Of a DNA stretch of 64,000 bases, positions 53,199 through 62,103 are shown one piece after another. The DNA is taken from contig NZ_CP074570.1 of NCBI RefSeq assembly GCF_019900845.1, forward strand, positions 3,472,001 to 3,536,000. The letters run 5' to 3'. How positions within the stretch are numbered: the first letter of the stretch is position 1; every line of letters begins with the position of its first letter. Origin of the DNA: Paraneptunicella aestuarii. Lineage in GTDB: Bacteria; Pseudomonadota; Gammaproteobacteria; Enterobacterales; Alteromonadaceae. The position numbers were made by a program, and so were the translations under genes. The notes under the pieces were generated by a model. It worked only from the letters and a program-made list of their open reading frames with translations, did not search any database and was not told the origin of the DNA.

Positions 53199-56168
53199 CT
53201 AAAACTTGTATCTCATTCCTACATGATATCTTGGCCCGGTTTGAGTCACATTCAACACCTGCTCCCAAGCTCGACCATGAGTTCGAGTATGCTCATCAGT
53301 CAGGTTCAAACCTTCAAAAAATACCGTCAGGTTTTCATTAAAGTCATAACTCACCATGGCATCCCACTGGCCGTACTCTTCCACATAAACAGGATGAGCT
53401 CCTGTTCCCTGAACCGTCGCATTTAAGAACTTGTCGCGCCAATTGTAGGCAATACGCACCTGTATTCCGTCCTTATCGTAGAACGCAATCAAGTTGGCAG
53501 TGTCACTCAACCCCTTTAAAGCAAACTGCCCATCAAAACTGGAATCAACATAATAAATATCACCATCGACAATAGTTGCGTTAACGATTGCACCAAAGCC
53601 GGACTCACCAAATACATGCTGTAAGGCAACTTCCCATCCATAAGTGCTACCGTCGGTCTGATTCACAGGAACTGTGATATCAAAGGTTGCGTAGGCATCA
53701 TCGCCGTCAACACCATAAATGGTTTGACCTTCAACACTGTCAGGATAATTGGCAATGATATAGTCACGGATCAGGTTGGCGTCATTGCTACCTATCGCCG
53801 CAAAAGCTTCTGCATAGCGAGAGCCTAACGCCGGATGAGGCAAATTAAACACCTGCTCTTCAACGATAGAGGTACCGATAAAGTTTTTGGCATCTTTACG
53901 GAAATAACCCACAGACAAATAACTATCTTCGCCGTAATACCACTCAGCGCTGACATCATAGTTGGTGGATTCAAACGGTTTAAGCGCCGGATTTCCTCGA
54001 GCTCCTGTACCACCATCAATCCTGACCAGTGAATCAATGGTTAAACCACCCTGAATATCGGCATAACCGGGACGAGCCATTGTTTCACTATAGGAAAACC
54101 GTAAAATCACATCATCAACAATCTCAATATCAATATCCAGATTGGGCAAGACGTTGTCATAACTGCCCGTTAGCTCCGTGAAATCCTGATCGCCAGTAGC
54201 AACCAAATTGAATTCGTTAGCACTCACCCAGCCAATATTGCTATAAGTCGGCACCAGGGCACGAGAAGTTACATCTGTTTCCTCGTAGCGAACTCCCGCT
54301 ACAATGTTAACCGGGCGCTCTGCCAGTTCGGTTGCCAAGGTCACTTGCACATAAGCGGCTTTTGATTCTTCTTCTGTGCGACGGTCTGTGGTCATCACAG
54401 ACGACGGACAGAAACCGGTTCCACAATCGCCTTGTCCAGCAACAGGATAAAGTTGTTCCGCTCTGGCAAGCACATCATGAAAATCCCACATGAAGAATTC
54501 ATTTTGCAGATTAGGATCATTGCTACCGGAAATATCAAAACGATCAGCGACGGTAGCTCTTGGCCAGAACGAATCATCAAAATCGCCCGCAGCTCCCACG
54601 CCACCCCATGTATCACGTTGCACGTTTGAGAAAGCAGATCGATTATTCACATCAGTCAGGCTGATACCAAAATCGATCTTCTGAACAATGCCATCATCCA
54701 ATACGTACTCACCCTGAATCTGAAACTGATCGATTTCATTCCGCATCATGCTGTTGCGGAAGGAGCTTCCTGTTATACGCATATCGGAAGGATCTAACGT
54801 TTCACCATCAGGGTAAGCCAATTGTAAAACTGGCAGTTCTGAACCAAAGTATCCCGTTGTGCTAGCACGAACAAAAGCTGCCGCACTTAATACGTTATTA
54901 CTTCCCAATGGACTATCCGGGCTGGATTCCGCACTGGATGAATGAGCATCAAAGACCAGATTCAAATTATCAGAAACTTGCCATTCCAGATTAAGTCCCA
55001 GGGATTTATTTTCATTTTTCGTTGCATAGTCACCCGCCCCCATTGAAAAATCAGCCGGGCTTCCAGAAGTATCTTCGGTGTACACGAGAGGAGACGCGAT
55101 AGGGCCATCCGTCCACTCTCCCGTTGATGGGCCAAAGTTAAACCAGGCAGATAGATCATTGAATTGCGTAGCCACTTCATTTTTTGAATAGGTGTAATCC
55201 AGCGTCGCAGTGAGCGTATCCATTGGACGATACTGCAAGGTCAGTTGACCATTCACGCGTGTGCGCTGCACTTCTTCAAACTTGTATCCCAAGCTTTGAG
55301 GAACAGAATAAATAGAGTTTTCATCCGGGCGGTTGATATGGCCGGAGTTTTCACCGTCGGGAATACCACCCCAATCGGCTGTTCCTGCACCCCAATCCTG
55401 ATCGGTAATGCCCGGGAAAGTACGCCAGCCAGTGCCAACATTCGCTTGCTGATTTCCATTTTCACGCTTTTGGTAACTACCGGAAATCGCCACACCGAAC
55501 TTGTTATCACTAAAGGTATTGCTGTACAAACCCGACAATTCAGGTGTCAGCGTTGAATTATCTTCGCTGGAAGTATCGTAAACCCCCTTCACACCGAATG
55601 TTGCATTTAACCCCGGAGCATTTAACGGCTTGGTAGTAGTGATATTAATGGTCGAGCCCATGCCCCCAGTTGGAATATGCGCCTTGCCCGTTTTATAAAT
55701 TTCGACACCCGCTACGCCTTCAGAGGCTAAATTGGAAAAATCAAATGAACGAGATGAAGAAGCGGTGGTGGCTTCCAAAGAAGAAGCCGGCATTTGACGA
55801 CCATTTAAGGTCACCAAATTATAATCAGGAGCAAAACCGCGAACAGTAACCCTGCTACCTTCGCCATTTTGACGATCTATCGAAACACCAGTAACGCGCT
55901 GAAGTGATTCAGCCAGGTTAGTATCCGGGAACTTACCCATATCCTCAGCAGAAATCGCTTCCATGACACCTTTGTAATCACGTTTCAGCTCCATGGATTT
56001 AATTAAACTCCCACGGATCCCGGAAACCGTAATTACCTCAACATCACTCGACTTGGCATCATCCTGTTGCGCCATGACAGGCATGGATACATTTGCCCCC
56101 AACAGCATGGTGACAGCGATCGCCAATGGCGATTTGGTAAATTCCACGTTTCGAATAGGTGTGTTCAC
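53199..56168 (-). CDS. TonB-dependent receptor, polysaccharide-type
   Basis: The protein has 989 residues. The signal peptide ends near VMAQQ. A TonB-box-like VEVITVSGIRG follows, then a plug domain (AESLQRVTGVSIDRQNGEGSRVTVRGFAPDYNLVTLNGRQMP) and a long barrel ending in the C-terminal aromatic HVGMRYKF. It is an outer-membrane importer of oligosaccharides or other large ligands. The start is GTG at 56168 with GAGGT six bases upstream. Two LacI-type operators lie 62-107 bp upstream, linking it with the laminarin genes 15 kb away. Specificity is inferred from this. Confidence 0.92.
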   Translation of the reverse strand: MNTPIRNVEFTKSPLAIAVTMLLGANVSMPVMAQQDDAKSSDVEVITVSGIRGSLIKSMELKRDYKGVMEAISAEDMGKFPDTNLAESLQRVTGVSIDRQNGEGSRVTVRGFAPDYNLVTLNGRQMPASSLEATTASSSRSFDFSNLASEGVAGVEIYKTGKAHIPTGGMGSTINITTTKPLNAPGLNATFGVKGVYDTSSEDNSTLTPELSGLYSNTFSDNKFGVAISGSYQKRENGNQQANVGTGWRTFPGITDQDWGAGTADWGGIPDGENSGHINRPDENSIYSVPQSLGYKFEEVQRTRVNGQLTLQYRPMDTLTATLDYTYSKNEVATQFNDLSAWFNFGPSTGEWTDGPIASPLVYTEDTSGSPADFSMGAGDYATKNENKSLGLNLEWQVSDNLNLVFDAHSSSAESSPDSPLGSNNVLSAAAFVRASTTGYFGSELPVLQLAYPDGETLDPSDMRITGSSFRNSMMRNEIDQFQIQGEYVLDDGIVQKIDFGISLTDVNNRSAFSNVQRDTWGGVGAAGDFDDSFWPRATVADRFDISGSNDPNLQNEFFMWDFHDVLARAEQLYPVAGQGDCGTGFCPSSVMTTDRRTEEESKAAYVQVTLATELAERPVNIVAGVRYEETDVTSRALVPTYSNIGWVSANEFNLVATGDQDFTELTGSYDNVLPNLDIDIEIVDDVILRFSYSETMARPGYADIQGGLTIDSLVRIDGGTGARGNPALKPFESTNYDVSAEWYYGEDSYLSVGYFRKDAKNFIGTSIVEEQVFNLPHPALGSRYAEAFAAIGSNDANLIRDYIIANYPDSVEGQTIYGVDGDDAYATFDITVPVNQTDGSTYGWEVALQHVFGESGFGAIVNATIVDGDIYYVDSSFDGQFALKGLSDTANLIAFYDKDGIQVRIAYNWRDKFLNATVQGTGAHPVYVEEYGQWDAMVSYDFNENLTVFFEGLNLTDEHTRTHGRAWEQVLNVTQTGPRYHVGMRYKF

Positions 56169-56229
56169 GATAACCTCAATAGCAATTCTTTATAATCATT
56201 CGCTGTGAATTTCATTTTTCAAACGAAAC

Positions 56230-56243
56230 TGTAAACGCTTTCA
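56230..56243. promoter_or_regulatory. LacI-type operator 4, TonB-receptor promoter
   Basis: TGTAAACGCTTTCA, identical to operators 1 and 2, lies 62 bp upstream of the receptor start. Confidence 0.7.
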
Positions 56244-56261
56244 TTTTAAACAAATGAGAAA

Positions 56262-56275
56262 TGTAAACGCTTTCA
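56262..56275. promoter_or_regulatory. LacI-type operator 5, TonB-receptor promoter
   Basis: This is another identical 14-bp core, 32 bp from operator 4 (three helical turns, same face of the helix), suiting cooperative binding. Confidence 0.7.
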
Positions 56276-56426
56276 TTTAATGCTAATAACATCCTTAAAC
56301 TGAGTCAACAAAAAATTAACAATTCCTTTATTACATACATCTTTGAGCACTGTAAACACAGGGGAAAATATCATTAATATTTTGATTTTAAGGATGTTTT
56401 GTAACAAAAACGCGTAAAAGAACCAA

Positions 56427-56438
56427 TGTGTATACACA
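56427..56438. promoter_or_regulatory. 12-bp palindrome upstream of the fadD-like gene
   Basis: TGTGTATACACA is a perfect palindrome 117 bp before the fadD start. It is a possible operator of a fatty-acid regulator, but it does not match a site I can name. Confidence 0.3.
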
Positions 56439-56555
56439 CTAAAGTAAGCGCAAAATCACTTTTACAATCCATTTACACGGCCTTATTATTCAGGAAACAA
56501 TGCGCACTCGATAAACAAATTGTCGGTAAACCAATAACCTGTGCAGGAATCATCT

Positions 56556-58145
56556 ATGAGCCAACTGGCAGAAATTCTCAATGACATCCCCAGCGACATT
56601 CATAATTTGGCAGAATATCTGGAACGCAGCCTCATTGAGTTTGCCGACAAACCCGCCTTTACCAGCTTAGGGAAAACTCTGACCTTTTCTGAAATAAATG
56701 AACACTCCAAAGCGCTTGCAGCCTGGTTGCAGAATCATTCCGGACTACAGCCCGGCGACAGAATAGCCATTCAACTGCCTAACCTGACTCAATATCCCAT
56801 TGCAGCCTATGCCGTACTAAGAGCCGGATTCATCATTGTAAATACCAATCCGCTCTATACCTCACCAGAAATGCTGCATCAGTTTAATGATTCCGGCGCC
56901 AAAGCCATCATTATCCTGCAAGATCTGTATCCCAAACTGGAAGCCATTCAAGCACAAACCGGTATCGAAAAAGTGATTGTCACCGGAGCCGATGATTTAA
57001 TCACGGGTGAAACAAAGCTGCTTGCAGAAGGGCAAATTGGCCTGATGCAAGCCATTGAAGATGGGCGCAAAGAGACACTAAAACCCAGCACGGCAAAGTT
57101 AGATGACATTGCCGTATTGCAATATACCGGCGGCACAACCGGAGTCTCCAAAGGAGCCGCGCTGACTCACCGCAACCTGATTGCCAACACCCAGCAAACC
57201 AATGTGCGCTTTAGAATGGTTTGCAATAGAGGCGAGGAAACTATTATCTGCCCGCTTCCTCTTTATCATCTATATGCCTTCATGGTGAATATGATCCTGT
57301 TTGCCAGCGAAGGACAGCATAACGTGCTGATTATCAATCCTCGCGATTTGGATTCCTTTGTGACGGCCATCAAACAATTTCCGCCCAGTGCATTCACAGG
57401 CTTGAATACTCTGTTTGTTGCGCTGTGCAATCATCCCCCTTTTCAGGAGCTGGATCTTAGCCGCCTGAAACTGACCACCTCTGGTGGAACATCATTAACC
57501 TCAGCAACCGCTGAGCTTTGGAGTAGAACAACGGGTTGTACTATTTCAGAGGGGTATGGACTATCCGAAACCGGGCCAATTCTCACCTTCAACCAACCGG
57601 GTCAAGAGCTGTTAGGCTCAGTTGGACACCCTATGGTTGGAACCGAAATTGCCCTTTGGGATGACAAAGACCAGCCTGTTCCCGACGGCGAAGAGGGTCA
57701 AGTAGTCGCCCGAGGACCACAGGTGATGAAGGGCTACTGGAACAAGCCGGAAGAAACCGCAAAAGTGATTGATAGCGATGGCTGGTTTAAAACCGGCGAT
57801 GTCGGTGTTCGCCTGCCAACCGGGCAAATCAAAATCGTTGATCGCCTCAAGGATTTGATTATCGTTTCCGGTTTTAACGTGTACCCCAATGAGGTGGAAG
57901 ACGTATTAACCCGACACCCAAGCATTCTTGAAGCCGCGGTTGTTGGCGAACCAGATGAAAAATCTGGTGAGCGGGTATGCGCTTTTATTACCGTATCAAA
58001 CCCCGTCGATACCGACGAAATAATTGCTCACTGCAAACAAAGCCTCACCGGCTATAAGATCCCGAAACACATCACCGTGCTTGAGGAACTGCCCAAATCA
58101 ACCGTAGGCAAGATCTTGCGTCGGGAACTCCGAATAAAGAGTTAA
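56556..58145 (+). CDS. fadD: Long-chain fatty-acid-CoA ligase (FadD-like)
   Basis: This ATP-dependent acyl-CoA synthetase has 529 residues from the ATG at 56556; AGGAA lies six bases before it, while the upstream GTG at 56541 gives only five extra residues. The AMP-binding motif is YTGGTTGVSKGA, followed by YGLSETGP and the C-terminal GDVGVRLPTGQIKIVDRLKDLIIVSGFNVYPNEVE, with a final catalytic Lys in KSTVGKILRREL. It activates fatty acids for beta-oxidation. Convergent with the CaiB gene (14 bp apart). Other beta-oxidation genes follow, so it is a fatty-acid catabolic cluster. Chain length is not readable. Confidence 0.9.
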   Translation: MSQLAEILNDIPSDIHNLAEYLERSLIEFADKPAFTSLGKTLTFSEINEHSKALAAWLQNHSGLQPGDRIAIQLPNLTQYPIAAYAVLRAGFIIVNTNPLYTSPEMLHQFNDSGAKAIIILQDLYPKLEAIQAQTGIEKVIVTGADDLITGETKLLAEGQIGLMQAIEDGRKETLKPSTAKLDDIAVLQYTGGTTGVSKGAALTHRNLIANTQQTNVRFRMVCNRGEETIICPLPLYHLYAFMVNMILFASEGQHNVLIINPRDLDSFVTAIKQFPPSAFTGLNTLFVALCNHPPFQELDLSRLKLTTSGGTSLTSATAELWSRTTGCTISEGYGLSETGPILTFNQPGQELLGSVGHPMVGTEIALWDDKDQPVPDGEEGQVVARGPQVMKGYWNKPEETAKVIDSDGWFKTGDVGVRLPTGQIKIVDRLKDLIIVSGFNVYPNEVEDVLTRHPSILEAAVVGEPDEKSGERVCAFITVSNPVDTDEIIAHCKQSLTGYKIPKHITVLEELPKSTVGKILRRELRIKS

Positions 58146-58159
58146 AAGGGTAAAAAAAG

Positions 58160-59314
58160 TCAATCAGCGTTGAGAGTTATGCCTAATTGACTCAACACAT
58201 TATTGGTATCCTGCCCCAATTCAGGAATAGAGAAAGACTCGCTTTGAGCACGGCTATCACCCGCACCAAATTTCGGTGTGGGTGCAGGCTGAGTCACACC
58301 ATCCTGCTCCATGAAGACACCTCGCGCCTGATTATGAGGATGCTGTGCAGCTTCCTCCAAGCTCAAAACTGGCGCGTAGCACACATCAGTTCCCAGCAAT
58401 AGCTCATCCCATTCATCACGGGTTTTACTGGCAAAGGTTTCAGCCATCACACGCTTTGCTTGCGGCCATGACTTTGTATCCCACTGCTGGGCAAAAACAG
58501 GATTATCGGTTAACGCCAAGCGTTGTAGCAGGTCTTCATAGAACTTGGGCTCAAGCGCGCAGACCGTAATATACTGACCGTCTTTGGTTGCGTAGGTATC
58601 GCTCCAGGGCGAACCGCCATCAGGCCAACTATGACCAAACTGCGGCGCAAGCTGCCCCATATTGCGTAAACACCACAACAAAGTAGACATATAAGCGCTG
58701 CTGTCTGAAATCGCAGCATCAACGACCTGACCTTTGCCTGAGTTTTGAGCACAAATGTAAGCCGCCAACACACCAGAAACCAACATCATGCCACTACCAA
58801 AATCACCGGCGATGGTCAGCGGTGCGCTGGGTGGTGCTATATTAGATGATGTGTTAGATGATGATGCGTTTTGTTCACGAATGCGACCGCCATACCACAT
58901 GGAGCCCGCCAGGCTCATATAGTTAGGCTCATGCCCTGCTGCTTGCGCTAGTGGCCCTGTTTGTCCCCATCCTGTCAGGCGTCCGTAAACCAGTTTTGGA
59001 TTGCTTTCTTCGAAGCTTTGAGGCGATAAACCCAATCGTTCCATCACGCCGGGTCGGAAGCCTTCCAGCAAAATATCGCTGTTTTCAACGATGGTTCGGG
59101 CGGCTTGAATGTGTAGTGGATTTTTTAAATCCAGCGCCACTGACTTTTTACCACGATGGTAAATTTCGGCTTTACGAGGAAAGGGGGTTTTATGGTCGGC
59201 GCGCTCAATTAATATGACCTCTGCGCCCATATCCGCCAACATCATACCGGCACAAGGGCATGGCCCCAGCCCTGCGAATTCAACGACTTTTACGCCCGTT
59301 AGTGGTGCTTGCAT
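58160..59314 (-). CDS. CaiB/BaiF family CoA transferase / acyl-CoA racemase
   Basis: The protein has 384 residues. Family marks: the N-terminal LTGVKVVEFAGLGPCPCAGMMLADMGAEVILIE, then SVALDLKNP, then DILLEGFRPGVMERLGL and YGRLTGWGQTGP. The conserved Asp is expected in AGDFGSGMM. The sequence is nearest the alpha-methylacyl-CoA racemase subgroup, since the racemase-type start AGLGPCP and GHEPNYMSL are present; CoA transfer is the alternative. It is convergent with the fadD-like gene, with the palindrome-rich spacer upstream. Confidence 0.85.
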   Translation of the reverse strand: MQAPLTGVKVVEFAGLGPCPCAGMMLADMGAEVILIERADHKTPFPRKAEIYHRGKKSVALDLKNPLHIQAARTIVENSDILLEGFRPGVMERLGLSPQSFEESNPKLVYGRLTGWGQTGPLAQAAGHEPNYMSLAGSMWYGGRIREQNASSSNTSSNIAPPSAPLTIAGDFGSGMMLVSGVLAAYICAQNSGKGQVVDAAISDSSAYMSTLLWCLRNMGQLAPQFGHSWPDGGSPWSDTYATKDGQYITVCALEPKFYEDLLQRLALTDNPVFAQQWDTKSWPQAKRVMAETFASKTRDEWDELLLGTDVCYAPVLSLEEAAQHPHNQARGVFMEQDGVTQPAPTPKFGAGDSRAQSESFSIPELGQDTNNVLSQLGITLNAD

Positions 59315-59351
59315 AACCCTAAAACCATCCTGTTAATTTACCAAATAGTGC

Positions 59352-59477
59352 CTGAAATAATGCTTGAGCAAATGTCTTAAGAACGAATCGCAAAATCGCT
59401 ACAAGTTCATCCATGAACGCTCGAATTTTTCATCCCTGAAAAATACGTTTTGCTCACTCGTTCTTAAGCCATTTCAG
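59352..59477. repeat. Nested palindromic element upstream of the CaiB gene
   Basis: Outer arms CTGAAAT (59352-59358) and ATTTCAG (59471-59477), middle arms CTTAAGAACGA (59376-59386) and TCGTTCTTAAG (59458-59468), and inner hairpins GTTCAT/ATGAAC and TTTTTCA/TGAAAAA make one ~126-bp folded unit. It looks like a dispersed intergenic element. Confidence 0.55.
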
Positions 59478-59532
59478 AAAACTTTCGCTGTCAATTGTAG
59501 ATAGCCAGCTTGAGGTAAAGCATTAATAAAAA

Positions 59533-59596
59533 GAAGACCGTCCTCGTCATGGATGACGAGGTCGAGCATACAGGGATGTACTTGCTGCGTGTCTTC
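59533..59596. repeat. Palindromic repeat element, copy 1
   Basis: Outer arms GAAGAC (59533-59538) and GTCTTC (59591-59596) enclose a stem CTCGTCAT/ATGACGAG and a 34-bp core (59560-59593). The core shares 32 of 34 bases with the one at 61878-61911. Confidence 0.6.
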
Positions 59597-59665
59597 GTTT
59601 ATTCATGCTTTACCTAAAAGTGAGCTGTTATATAAAAGCTGTTATATAAAAGCTGTTAAAAGAAA
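59597..59665. repeat. Triplicated AGCTGTTA-type short repeat
   Basis: AGCTGTTATATAAA occurs twice and a shorter AGCTGTTAAAAG once, in tandem at about 59625-59661, directly before the end of the bifunctional enzyme gene. Confidence 0.5.
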
Positions 59666-61828
59666 TTAACTAAAAGTCTTCCCTTCAGCCAAATAGCGTT
59701 TCACAATGGCAGGTGCTTCAAATCGTGCGCCATATTTCGCCGCTAACTCACCACAACGTTCAATGAAGTTCGCTAGTCCGTAAGTATTCACAAACTGCAA
59801 ATAGCCCCCAGTCCAAGCAGGTGCACCAATACCCATAATAGAACCAATGTTGGCATCTGCCACCGTGTTCACCACGCCTTCTTCGAAGCACTTCAACGCC
59901 TCAATGACATTACAGAACAACAAACGGTCTTTAATATCAGCGTCGCTAATATCCAACTCTTCACGATAATACTGGCTCACCAGCTCAGGCCAAATCGACT
60001 TGCCATCTTCATTGTAGTCAAAGAAACCACCGCCATACTGGCGACCACCACGCTTCTGCTCCAAACATAAAAACTCACGCAAAGCCGTACCCAGTGGTGT
60101 TTGATCTTTAGCCGGATCACGCAAGCCCATCTTGATTTGGGTATCTCGCACCTGGAACAACAAGTTCAAACTCACTTCATCGGTTACCGTCAAAGGCCCA
60201 ACGGGCATACCAATCGCCACGCCCAAATTATCAACGCGAACCGGATGCACACCTTCCGCCACCAATTGCGCACCTTCATTCAACTGCGCTTCAAAGGTAC
60301 GTGAAGTGAAAAAGCCAACGCTGTCGTTCACCACAATCGGCGTTTTGCCAATCTGCTGAGTGAAATCAAAGGCTTTCGCCAAGGTTTCAGCGCTGGTTTC
60401 CTTACCGCAAATCAGCTCAACCAACGGCATTTTGTCTACAGGTGAGAAGAAGTGGATACCCACAAAATTGGCAGGATTCACACTCGCCTCGGCTAATTGC
60501 GTAATCGGCAAGCTAGACGTATTCGAGCCCCACACGCCGTTATCAGCCAATTGTGATTCCAGCTCTTTAGTGAGTTGATGTTTAAGTTCCATCTTCTCGA
60601 ATACGGCTTCGATGATCAGGTCACAACCGGCCAAGTCAGAGGCATTTTCTGTCGCCAGGATTTTACCCAACAATGCTTCTTTGGCTTGTTCCGTTGCTCG
60701 ACCTCGTTGAATTTGCTTGTCCATCAGCTTGGCGGAATACGCCTTGCCTTTGTCAGCAGATTCCTGACTCACATCTTTCAAGACCACATCAATACCGGCT
60801 TTCGCTGCAACATAGGCAATGCCCTGCCCCATCATGCCAGCGCCAATTACACCCAGCTTTTGTACTTTAAAACGCTGTTCAACCGCCGGACGGCTACCGC
60901 CATTGTTAAGGTCATTCAGTTGGAAAAAGAAAGTGCGGATCAAGTTCTTGGCTTGTGGCGTTGTCACCAAATAAGCCAACTTACGGCTTTCCAGGGTCAA
61001 AGCGCGATCGACAGGTAAACGCAGTGCTTCCACTGCCATATCAATGATTTGCTCAGGCGCCGGTAACAAACCGCGAGTTTTCTTAAAGGTCGCCGCAGCA
61101 ACGCCAGATACAAACATGGCGTTGGCAGGGTTGTTATGGTCTCCGCCCGGGATTTTATGGGCTTTACCGTGTTTTTTCTTGTCTAAATCCCAAGGCTGAA
61201 TTGCGGCAAAGGGGTCGTCAGCATTCGCTGTAATCCAGGCTTTAGCCTTGGCTAATAGCTCATCGGGATCAGCCGCTAACTCATCAATTAAACCCAATGC
61301 TTTTGCTTCAGGAGCTTTATGTTTTTTACCTTCCAGCAAGAATGGCAACGCGGTTTGAATACCCAGCATTTGCACTGTACGTACAATACCACCGCCACCG
61401 GGCAACAAGCCTAACGTCACTTCTGGTAATCCAACCACCACGCCTTTTTCCAAAGCAACGCGGTGATTACAGGCCAAACACAGCTCTAAACCACCGCCCA
61501 TTGCCGCACCGTTAATAGCCGCAACCACGGGCACTGGCAGTATTTCCAAAGCGCGAAATTGCGCTTTAATGCGTTCAATAAAGTTAAAGGCGTCTTCTTC
61601 CTGCCCCGGTTCAATAGACACCATGTAATTCAAATCGCCACCGGCGAAGAAGGTGTTTTTAGCAGAAGCCAATACCACGCCTTTTAAATCGCTTTCGGCT
61701 TTTAATATTGCCAGCGTGTCGTCCATCAATTCAGCAAACTCAGCGTTCAGCGCATTTACTGGCCCGGTCATATCCATGGTGATGGTGACGATATTGGCAT
61801 CATCTTTTGTATAGAGAAACTGTCCCAT
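59666..61828 (-). CDS. Bifunctional enoyl-CoA hydratase / 3-hydroxyacyl-CoA dehydrogenase (FadB/FadJ-like)
   Basis: The protein has 720 residues. The N-terminal crotonase domain (about 1-200) has the oxyanion-hole GGLELCLACNHRVAL and GLLPGGGGIVR. The NAD-binding Rossmann region (about 330-500) starts KLGVIGAGMMGQGIAYVAAKAG, with VGIHFFSPVDKMPLVE and the dehydrogenase C-terminal half. It is the FadB/FadJ type of fatty-acid beta-oxidation. The start at 61828 has AGG eight bases upstream and is better than the one six bases upstream. The thiolase lies upstream on the same strand; a 275-bp palindromic spacer separates them. Confidence 0.92.
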   Translation of the reverse strand: MGQFLYTKDDANIVTITMDMTGPVNALNAEFAELMDDTLAILKAESDLKGVVLASAKNTFFAGGDLNYMVSIEPGQEEDAFNFIERIKAQFRALEILPVPVVAAINGAAMGGGLELCLACNHRVALEKGVVVGLPEVTLGLLPGGGGIVRTVQMLGIQTALPFLLEGKKHKAPEAKALGLIDELAADPDELLAKAKAWITANADDPFAAIQPWDLDKKKHGKAHKIPGGDHNNPANAMFVSGVAAATFKKTRGLLPAPEQIIDMAVEALRLPVDRALTLESRKLAYLVTTPQAKNLIRTFFFQLNDLNNGGSRPAVEQRFKVQKLGVIGAGMMGQGIAYVAAKAGIDVVLKDVSQESADKGKAYSAKLMDKQIQRGRATEQAKEALLGKILATENASDLAGCDLIIEAVFEKMELKHQLTKELESQLADNGVWGSNTSSLPITQLAEASVNPANFVGIHFFSPVDKMPLVELICGKETSAETLAKAFDFTQQIGKTPIVVNDSVGFFTSRTFEAQLNEGAQLVAEGVHPVRVDNLGVAIGMPVGPLTVTDEVSLNLLFQVRDTQIKMGLRDPAKDQTPLGTALREFLCLEQKRGGRQYGGGFFDYNEDGKSIWPELVSQYYREELDISDADIKDRLLFCNVIEALKCFEEGVVNTVADANIGSIMGIGAPAWTGGYLQFVNTYGLANFIERCGELAAKYGARFEAPAIVKRYLAEGKTFS

Positions 61829-61864
61829 GATCATTACCTGTCATTCTCGAAATAGTTCAAATGT

Positions 61865-61932
61865 GATTGATGATAAAGGTCGAGCATACAAGGATGTACT
61901 TGCTGCGAGTCCTGGCTCTTTTATCATCAATC
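61865..61932. repeat. Palindromic repeat element, copy 2
   Basis: The 34-bp core at 61878-61911 is flanked by a perfect 13-bp inverted repeat (GATTGATGATAAA / TTTATCATCAATC, 61865-61877 and 61920-61932). The core matches copy 1 at 32 of 34 positions. Confidence 0.6.
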
Positions 61933-61958
61933 TTCTTTAATTTGTTATTCATGTCTTT

Positions 61959-62057
61959 ATTGAGGGAGATTTAACGCAGACTCGCCGTGAATCAATCCCT
62001 TGAGGCTCCACCACCGCCTCCCTGCGGTGTAGGGTCTGCTTAGAAATCTCCCTCAAT
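61959..62057. repeat. Large palindrome between the thiolase and FadB-like genes
   Basis: Outer arms ATTGAGGGAGATTT (61959-61972) and AAATCTCCCTCAAT (62044-62057) pair over 14 bp. Inner arms GCAGAC (61976-61981) and GTCTGC (62034-62039) extend it around a GC-rich centre. It is unlike the other elements. Confidence 0.6.
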
Positions 62058-62103
62058 GAAAGCTTGGTAAGGTGCGATATATATTTACCTTAAACGCACT
62101 GGC

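Noticed and set aside
60575..61018. 147-codon plus-strand frame inside the FadB-like gene
   Set aside because: It is an antisense shadow of a conserved enzyme; no ribosome site and no family.
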